From assembly GCA_035363095.1 (NCBI GenBank), contig DAOSEK010000027.1, positions 1 to 12,536 on the forward strand: DNA of 12,536 bases, written 5' to 3'. The notes below the pieces were generated by a model that saw only the letters and a list, made by a program, of their open reading frames with translations, did not search any database and was not told where the DNA came from. This document shows positions 8,101 through 12,536 of the stretch, in pieces. The DNA comes from DAOSEK01 sp035363095. GTDB taxonomy: Archaea > Nanobdellota > Nanobdellia > Woesearchaeales > UBA119. Numbering within the stretch: the stretch's first letter is position 1; each line of letters starts with the position of its first letter. The position numbers were made by a program, and so were the translations under genes.

Positions 8101-8714
8101 ATACTAAAAAAGCTAAAAATAATCTTATTTATAGTTACACAGGAATTAATATTGAAAAATATCCAAATATAAAAAAGCATCTAGATAATTATAAAGAATT
8201 GCTAGAAAATGTTTGGGAAGCAAAACATGGTAAGAAAGAATATTATGAATTAAGAGGATGTAAGTATTATAATGAATTTCTTAAATCAAAAATAATTTGG
8301 TGTGATATTGCAAATCAACCTTCTTTTACCTATGATGAAAATAAACATTTTTTGTTAAATACTGCATTTATGATAATAGGAAATAGATTAAAAACAACAC
8401 TAGCCATATTAAATTCAAATGTTTCAAAATATTGGTTTTTGAATACTTCATCTCAACTTGGAGAATCGGGTTTGAGATTTATTCCTGAATTTGTTGAAAG
8501 ATTTCCACTTTCTTCGAAAACTATTTTTGATAATCAAATTATCCAATTAGTTGATCAAATTCTTTCAATTACTAAAGATGAAGATTATCTGAAAAATCCT
8601 GATAAACAAGCTAAAGTTAAGAAGTTAGAAAAAGAAATTGATAAGTTAGTTTATCAGTTATATGAGCTTACTTCTGACGAGATTAAGATTGTAGAGGAGT
8701 TTAATGAAAAATGA
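5169..8714 (+). CDS. Eco57I/TaqI-type N6-adenine DNA methyltransferase
   Basis: 1181 residues. Gamma-type amino-methyltransferase motifs are clear: motif X GAFYTP (400-405), motif I DPAVGSGAF (491-499; binds S-adenosylmethionine) and catalytic motif IV NPPY (765-768). The 266 residues between motifs I and IV are unusually many because a lysine/glutamate-rich, coiled-coil-like insert occupies about 605-740. A TaqI-like target-recognition region follows (about 930-1130), with the familiar LLNTAFMI and LAILNSNVSKYWF stretches. The N-terminal 130 residues carry the LERARTMQRNFIAKWL and WRFSFVKLEY blocks that I associate with this methylase family. I see no convincing PD-(D/E)XK catalytic set, so calling it a self-contained type IIG enzyme is not supported. 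It starts in an ATGA overlap with the ATPase gene. Probable role: marks host DNA so the helicase/nuclease arm spares it. Confidence 0.9.
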   Translation: MNEQQAKWLLDETFNQEFDVLKFSNFLKELVNNSNLYTQDKTQFVAGEFRDYILKVEKLGQYKDKAGKSMELLAIKLAKHSSLERARTMQRNFIAKWLAKNPDEPEGAIVGFYDDEKDWRFSFVKLEYNLIKDEKGNLKAKKELTPAKRYSYLVGPNEPNHTCKKQFVELLSSDHDPLFEEIERSFGIEKVTKEFFEEYKKRFLDLKESLEKVIKNDAVVKAEFVNITGEENLERYVVEFSKKLLGQIVFLYFLQKKGWLGVRKDDTGRFKDWGTGPKDFMKRLFNREYCSYNNFFNDVLEPLFYNTLAIKRNDDFSDKFDCKIPFLNGGLFEPLDGYDWMNTNIYIENSIFEDIFRTFDEFNFTVKEDEPLEKEVAVDPEMLGKVFENLLEVTDRKSKGAFYTPREIVHYMCQQSLINYLETNSSIPRKDIEKFIQEGDKYLDQTIKAQEHKKKYHGNVYGVDSEYTIPKSIEENCEKIDDLLRTIKVVDPAVGSGAFPVGMMNEIVKARSILSIYFDSERDVSEIKRECIENSLYGVDIMPSAVDICQLRFWLSLVVDELDRKKIKPLPNLDNKIMCGNSLLEEFEGVKLFDDSLLGEEVKDIRPELDRIEKEIKELNLKAGEIILGKSKGSIDDIKKAIKKLEREKNKLTTKPETKDTNLTLTNFDKVTRDEAKIKLKKLKAKQKEFFNSFDRDTKKQLKQEIEKLEWELIEATLKQQGNEEAIKKLNSIMKSKSKPFFLWKLYFAEVFQRENPGFDVVIGNPPYVRQEEIKEYKEVLKNNYESANGTADLYCYFLELSHKILRLHASSAFITSNKYLRANYGVGIREFLLKQTNISKLLDFGGYKVFDTATVDTIISIFKKETGLSNNIECVNFKKTFSESSQLSNFIARNKFIIKQSNLSKSGWVLLNNNYLELKNKIESKGEQIDKSFKIYRGITTGANSAFLVDNIKINEYNLEPELLRPILQGKEIYRYHTKKAKNNLIYSYTGINIEKYPNIKKHLDNYKELLENVWEAKHGKKEYYELRGCKYYNEFLKSKIIWCDIANQPSFTYDENKHFLLNTAFMIIGNRLKTTLAILNSNVSKYWFLNTSSQLGESGLRFIPEFVERFPLSSKTIFDNQIIQLVDQILSITKDEDYLKNPDKQAKVKKLEKEIDKLVYQLYELTSDEIKIVEEFNEK

Positions 8715-9664
8715 ATGAAATAGATGTTAAAAATTATTTGTTAAATCCAAATATTACTCCATTAAATGGATTTGTATTCACAGTAAATTATTCAGCATTG
8801 AGCACAAATGTTCCTGACGAGTTAGTTGCCGAGGAAATAACAAAGATAAATTCCCAGTATAATCCCAAATTTTTTAATCTTTTGTTAAAAATATCAAGGC
8901 TTTTAGAAGAGACTGGAGCACTAAGGTCACATTTACTTATTAATCATGAAGCTGTCAAAAATATATTTCTTAAATATGGAGAAACAAAGATATTTAATTT
9001 TATTAATCCTAATCAAATGATTATATTAAGTAACTCTGTTCTCATAGAGATTGAGTCTTTGAATGAAAACAATTTTGAATTAAAAATATTTTCATTAGAC
9101 AGTTTGATAATTACTTCTTTAAAATCAGAAATTTTAAATTTACATAATTCTCATAATGAGATATTTGAAAATCCTACGGATATATCTATTACGAATAGTA
9201 ATGAAAATGAATTTTATGTGCAACTTTTATTTAATATATTAATTGAAGATTTTTTATCTTCACCCCGAAGATTTTCAATTTTTGTTGGATTAAATATAAA
9301 ACTAAAGACTATGCTTTTTGGTACAATAAGAAAGTCTAATCATGCTTTTTTAATGAATGAAGATTCATTATTTATTGGCGCAATCTCCTTAATGTCATTA
9401 GTAATAGAAAATCGATTAGCCCATATTTACGAAATTGAGAATGGCACATACAATGATGACAAAACTCTAGGACAATTAATAACGGAGTTAAATAATCAAG
9501 GTCATCTAAATGGAATTCAGGTGTCTCTTAATAATTTTAAAGATATAAGAAATAATATCATTCATTACCATAGACGAACATTTAATATTTATAATTCCTT
9601 CATTGAAAGTATAAAGTATTTAGGACATTTTTTAATTTGGTGTAAAGACAATGGCAGACTATAA
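8711..9664 (+). CDS. HEPN-type protein 1 (C-terminal R-N-x3-H), candidate RNase
   Basis: 317 residues, ATGA overlap with the methylase gene and GAGGAG at 8694-8699 upstream. The first 200 residues match no domain I know. The last 110 read as an all-helical HEPN module: IENRLAHIY (E233), TLGQLI, then DIRNNIIHYHRR with R280-N281 and H285, and a final hydrophobic helix. R-polar-x(3)-H is the RNase signature of HEPN proteins, which cut tRNA, rRNA or mRNA in toxin and abortive-infection systems. No signal peptide or membrane span is evident. The assignment rests on the motif and helix pattern. It could instead be a non-catalytic HEPN scaffold. Confidence 0.7.
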   Translation: MNEIDVKNYLLNPNITPLNGFVFTVNYSALSTNVPDELVAEEITKINSQYNPKFFNLLLKISRLLEETGALRSHLLINHEAVKNIFLKYGETKIFNFINPNQMIILSNSVLIEIESLNENNFELKIFSLDSLIITSLKSEILNLHNSHNEIFENPTDISITNSNENEFYVQLLFNILIEDFLSSPRRFSIFVGLNIKLKTMLFGTIRKSNHAFLMNEDSLFIGAISLMSLVIENRLAHIYEIENGTYNDDKTLGQLITELNNQGHLNGIQVSLNNFKDIRNNIIHYHRRTFNIYNSFIESIKYLGHFLIWCKDNGRL

Positions 9665-11513
9665 TCAAGAAATAATTCGAGAAAAAATAAAACTAGTATT
9701 GGATGAAAAATATGAGAGAATGTATCCGTTTGAGTTAGAAAAAGAATTGTCCCCTATTTTAAAAGAAGTCGATGATAATAAAGACGAAGAGATAAAACAA
9801 GAAATTTTTTGGGAAATTGATTTATTAAATAGAGCTTTTGGGCATAAAGGAACCTATGAAGGAAAAGAAGTTTCTGAAATAAGTAATAAATGGAAATATT
9901 TTCTCGATACAGGAGAATTTAAACCATTAGTGAACCTTCCTTTTTGTGAATGGAAAGAAGAAGCAGTAGATTACTATAAACGAAGATATGAACGCACTGA
10001 GAGTAGTTTAGCAAAGGCAAGATATGCTTTTGCAATAATGGTTTTTTCTTCAGGACAAGAAAAACTGGATTGGATGTCAAAATCTGTTGATAACTGGCAA
10101 AAATCTGCTGAAAAATATATTTCAGATGAAGTTTTTAATAAAGAGTATTATGAAGTTCCGCCATTTGCCTACGAATTTGCCATAAAACTTAGTTTATCAT
10201 TTGGAAAAAAAGATGTAGCAAAAAAAGCGTTAGAGTCATTACATAATACCATTAAAACTATTCTGGATACGGGAGAGAAAAGATGGCATTTAGAATTTTT
10301 TGAAGTAGAATCAAAATATATCAACTCATTTGATGAAGTAGACAATCTTAAAAAAGAAAGCACTGATGAAATTAAGATAATCATTCAAAAATTAGAAAAA
10401 GATTTCAAAGAAAGTCAAGATAAGCATAAAAGTAACCATTTTATAAGGAGTCATTTAAAAATTCTATTGAATTATAAAACAGAAGATGATTATTTATTAA
10501 ATAAACAAATTGCAGAATCCTTCGTATCAGAGGCGGATGGTAGAGAAGAACCACTTGTTAAATCTTCATTTCTCAATGATGCAATAAAAAAATATAAAGA
10601 AATGCAAAGTAGATTTGGTCATAAAAAAGACGAGATTCAGGAAAAAATAGATGTGTTGATTTTAAAAATTAAAGAAATAAATTCAAAAATAAGTTATAAA
10701 CAAATACAAACAAAAATAGAGATTACAAAAGAACAAACTGAAGCATATATATCATTTTTAAAATCTCGAAATAATAATTTACTATTTGCTTTTTTGGATG
10801 ATATGTCTCTTTTTCCTAAATATTCAGATGCGAAAAAAAATACTGAAGATCAAAAAAAACAATTCCCTTTACAGTTTATGATTCCACTTACCATTTATAA
10901 TAACGAAGAACCAATAATGAGAATAACTTCTGAAAATGATATTTTTGATTATCATATTAGAAAAAATATTTTATTAGGGTTAAAGATAGGTGAAATTATG
11001 AGTAAAATAACAATTGAATTATTAAAAAAAGAAATAGGTGATTCTATAAATGAAACTATTGTAACCTTGCTAGGACAAGAACAATTAGTACAAATAGAAC
11101 CTACTTTAAAGACGGGTTTTGATTATATATTTAGTGATAAAAAGGATTATATTGCAGGGTTACACATTATAACCCCTTATATAGAAGAAGTGATAAGATT
11201 AATTGTTAAAAAAGCAGGTAAAGTTGAAGTTGTACTGGAACAACACAAGACTAAGTTTTTCAGAGGGATTGAATTAGGTGGTTTACTTTCTGATAAAAAT
11301 GTTGAGAATTTAATTGGTTTAGATTTTCAAAAATCTCTAAAAGTTATGTTTGTTGATAACGATCAATCTAATTTAAGAAATGAATTATTACATGGTAGAC
11401 TTTCTTCTAAAAAAATAAGTGAATCGCAAGTCATCTTTGTTGGATATTGTTTACTAAAATTATTAAAAATTTTGCAAGAAACCAAACATTTTAAAGAAGA
11501 TGCTAATCAATAA
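9651..11513 (+). CDS. DUF4209-like HEPN protein 2 (RNELLHG), candidate RNase
   Basis: 620 residues. The start overlaps the previous gene by 14 bases and has GGTG at 9639-9642 inside that gene. The first 480 residues are mostly charged helix. They include a YKRRYERTESSLAKARYAFA block (109-128) reminiscent of helical-repeat N-termini of DUF4209 proteins. The C-terminal module (about 505-610) has PYIEEVIRLIVKK, ELGGLL and RNELLHG with R576-N577 and H581. RNxxxHG is the hallmark of DUF4209, and R-x4-H is the HEPN RNase signature. A likely organisation is a long sensing or scaffold arm plus an RNA-cleaving end. What it senses is not readable from sequence. Confidence 0.72.
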   Translation: MADYNQEIIREKIKLVLDEKYERMYPFELEKELSPILKEVDDNKDEEIKQEIFWEIDLLNRAFGHKGTYEGKEVSEISNKWKYFLDTGEFKPLVNLPFCEWKEEAVDYYKRRYERTESSLAKARYAFAIMVFSSGQEKLDWMSKSVDNWQKSAEKYISDEVFNKEYYEVPPFAYEFAIKLSLSFGKKDVAKKALESLHNTIKTILDTGEKRWHLEFFEVESKYINSFDEVDNLKKESTDEIKIIIQKLEKDFKESQDKHKSNHFIRSHLKILLNYKTEDDYLLNKQIAESFVSEADGREEPLVKSSFLNDAIKKYKEMQSRFGHKKDEIQEKIDVLILKIKEINSKISYKQIQTKIEITKEQTEAYISFLKSRNNNLLFAFLDDMSLFPKYSDAKKNTEDQKKQFPLQFMIPLTIYNNEEPIMRITSENDIFDYHIRKNILLGLKIGEIMSKITIELLKKEIGDSINETIVTLLGQEQLVQIEPTLKTGFDYIFSDKKDYIAGLHIITPYIEEVIRLIVKKAGKVEVVLEQHKTKFFRGIELGGLLSDKNVENLIGLDFQKSLKVMFVDNDQSNLRNELLHGRLSSKKISESQVIFVGYCLLKLLKILQETKHFKEDANQ

Positions 11514-12426
11514 ATTCATCAAACAAATTGAGTCAAAAAGACAAATAAAAATACCTATTTGTTTTCTTAATACTAAAGGACTCAATGCTTTAAATGAAGC
11601 ATTAGAAAGTGGCGTTCCTTACAAAGTAGCTAATTTTTATAAAAATTTTAAAGATTATTATGATTTAAAACCATTAAAAATAATTTCTCAAGAAATAGAA
11701 AATAGAAAGAAACTTTCACAAGCAGATACAAATATAATCAATAAATTATCATCAATTAAACATAAAGATTCAGGGCTTTTATTTGAGATTTCAGGAAACT
11801 TATTCTATATTGCAACATTATTAGATGATTTAAGAAGATTAGAACAAAGACTCAAAAATAAAAACCTTAGAATGAAAAAATCCATTAGAATATCAATTTT
11901 GTTATGGATTTACCTTAATATTGTTGAGTTAGTAAATAAACATTTAGCTGAGTTTATTTATAATTATATCAAAGAAAAAAATCTAGAATCAGATAATCGA
12001 TTAAAGAATTTTATTAAAAAAATAAAATCAAACAAACATCCTGAATTAGGTACTACAATAGATGCTTTAATTCATACTGGATTATTAGATAAAAAAGAAA
12101 ATTCTGTTTTTAATAACAATCATTTTATCAGAAATAGACTATCTCATGCAAATATGTATTATGATATTAAACAAAGAACAATCTATCAATCAAATGGTGA
12201 TGAATATCCTATTAAACAATTTATGAAAGATTTAAACGGTCTTTTTGCTTTTCTAAATGAATTAATATTTCAAATGAATAATAATGATGCCAATATAGAT
12301 TTATCAATAAATAGTATGTTAAAAGAAATAAGTACTGTTTTCTTAAAGATTGAAAGATCAGGTGTATTGAAAAAAGCATATTCTCAAGTTATATTTCAGT
12401 GGAAAAAAGAAGCAAATAACACATAA
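11500..12426 (+). CDS. HEPN-type protein 3 (C-terminal R-N-x3-H), candidate RNase
   Basis: 308 residues, starting in a 14-base overlap with the preceding gene. There is only a weak purine-rich stretch (AAAGAAG) before the ATG, so translation probably depends on coupling. It is lysine-rich and helical throughout. The region 140-260 follows the HEPN layout seen in the two genes before it: NIVELVNKHLAEFIYNY, ELGTTIDALIHTGLL, then HFIRNRLSHANMYYD with R211-N212 and H216. I recognise no named family. It ends one base before the inner inverted repeat (12428-12441), so it is the last gene of the cassette. It could be an RNase, or a catalytically dead partner or inhibitor of the other HEPN proteins. 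Confidence 0.68.
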   Translation: MLINKFIKQIESKRQIKIPICFLNTKGLNALNEALESGVPYKVANFYKNFKDYYDLKPLKIISQEIENRKKLSQADTNIINKLSSIKHKDSGLLFEISGNLFYIATLLDDLRRLEQRLKNKNLRMKKSIRISILLWIYLNIVELVNKHLAEFIYNYIKEKNLESDNRLKNFIKKIKSNKHPELGTTIDALIHTGLLDKKENSVFNNNHFIRNRLSHANMYYDIKQRTIYQSNGDEYPIKQFMKDLNGLFAFLNELIFQMNNNDANIDLSINSMLKEISTVFLKIERSGVLKKAYSQVIFQWKKEANNT

Positions 12427-12427
12427 A

Positions 12428-12441
12428 GTTTTCTCACCCCC
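12428..12441 (-). repeat. Inner inverted repeat, right copy
   Basis: GTTTTCTCACCCCC is the exact reverse complement of 408-421 and begins one base after the last stop codon. The next bases TTCT (12442-12445) match the AGAA outside the left copy. Confidence 0.65.
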
Positions 12442-12449
12442 TTCTAAAA

Positions 12450-12463
12450 AATATAAATTTTCG
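12450..12463 (-). promoter_or_regulatory. BRE/TATA-like promoter on the minus strand
   Basis: Read on the minus strand, CGAAAA (12463-12458) is followed by TTTATATT (12457-12450), close to the archaeal BRE plus TATA consensus. A start about 25 bases further would fall around 12430, inside the inverted repeat, giving a transcript antisense to the end of the last gene. AT-rich DNA makes chance matches common. Confidence 0.35.
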
Positions 12464-12465
12464 AG

Positions 12466-12476
12466 CAACAAAGTTG
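12466..12476. repeat. 4-bp hairpin CAAC-AAA-GTTG
   Basis: Perfect short stem downstream of the operon, with a triloop like the leader mini-hairpins but with AAA in place of GAA. Confidence 0.4.
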
Positions 12477-12487
12477 TGAGTGTAGAT

Positions 12488-12499
12488 GTCCGTTAGGAC
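12488..12499. repeat. 4-bp hairpin GTCC-GTTA-GGAC
   Basis: Perfect stem with a four-base loop, immediately before the right copy of the middle inverted repeat. No poly-T terminator on the + strand is visible after the last gene, so this and the preceding hairpin are the only structures near the operon end. Confidence 0.4.
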
Positions 12500-12501
12500 T
12501 A

Positions 12502-12512
12502 GGAACTCCCCC
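12502..12512 (-). repeat. Middle inverted repeat GGAACTCCCCC, right copy
   Basis: Exact reverse complement of 353-363. Its C-run continues to 12517, giving ten consecutive C residues (12508-12517). That homopolymer may be variable in length or poorly resolved by sequencing. Confidence 0.55.
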
Positions 12513-12523
12513 CCCCCAAAATT

Positions 12524-12536
12524 AAAAAACTCCCCC
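12524..12536 (-). repeat. Outer inverted repeat, right copy (cut by window end)
   Basis: On the minus strand this reads GGGGGAGTT continuing into a T-run, matching the motif at 302-317 except for one C. It reaches the last base of the window, so its full extent is unknown. Confidence 0.4.

Noticed and set aside
620..8714. DISARM or BREX locus
   Set aside because: No DUF1998 (DrmB) protein and no PglZ, BrxC or BrxL is present. The AlbA_2/GHKL ATPase fits the helicase-methylase-ATPase type better.

Overview
The window is strongly AT-rich and looks archaeal. The single leader promoter has an archaeal-type TATA element (437-444). The first start codon is preceded by AGGTG, the motif that pairs with archaeal 16S rRNA. 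The genes are tightly packed with translational overlaps. Low GC, compact coding and intergenic DNA full of small hairpins suggest a DPANN-type archaeon (Woese-/Pacearchaeota-like). That placement is inference; no taxonomic marker gene is present.

Layout: positions 1-476 are non-coding and dense with short perfect hairpins, including five C-GAA-G triloop mini-hairpins, a nested or alternative stem pair, and three G-rich motifs. Seven genes then run on the + strand without a gap, from 477 to 12426. In order they are a 48-residue ribbon-helix-helix (RHH) protein; a PLD-nuclease/SNF2-type helicase (1066 aa); a Schlafen-AlbA_2/GHKL ATPase/winged-helix protein (451 aa); an Eco57I/TaqI-type N6-adenine DNA methyltransferase (1181 aa); and three proteins of 317, 620 and 308 aa that each end in a HEPN-type module with a canonical R-N-x3-H motif. 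The first five genes are joined by four-base ATGA overlaps. The last two junctions are both 14-base overlaps. Positions 12427-12536 are non-coding.

Functional reading: helicase + AlbA_2/GHKL ATPase + adenine methylase is the gene set of restriction-modification-like defence loci, and from memory matches the Helicase-Methylase-ATPase (Hma) type catalogued by PADLOC. It is not DISARM (no DUF1998 protein) and not BREX (no PglZ, BrxC or BrxL). The unusual part is the fused tail of three different HEPN proteins, which are candidate RNases. A plausible model is that methylation marks self DNA, the PLD-helicase and ATPase detect or process unmodified DNA, the HEPN proteins act as an RNA-cleaving or dormancy arm, and the RHH protein controls the whole operon.

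Three motifs upstream of the operon recur downstream as reverse complements in mirrored order: GGGGGTGAGAAAAC, GGGGGAGTTCC and GGGGAGTT plus a T-run. The operon is therefore bracketed by inverted repeats, the inner pair sitting directly against the promoter and the last stop codon. This suggests a self-contained cassette or island, possibly mobile, although no transposase or integrase is visible.
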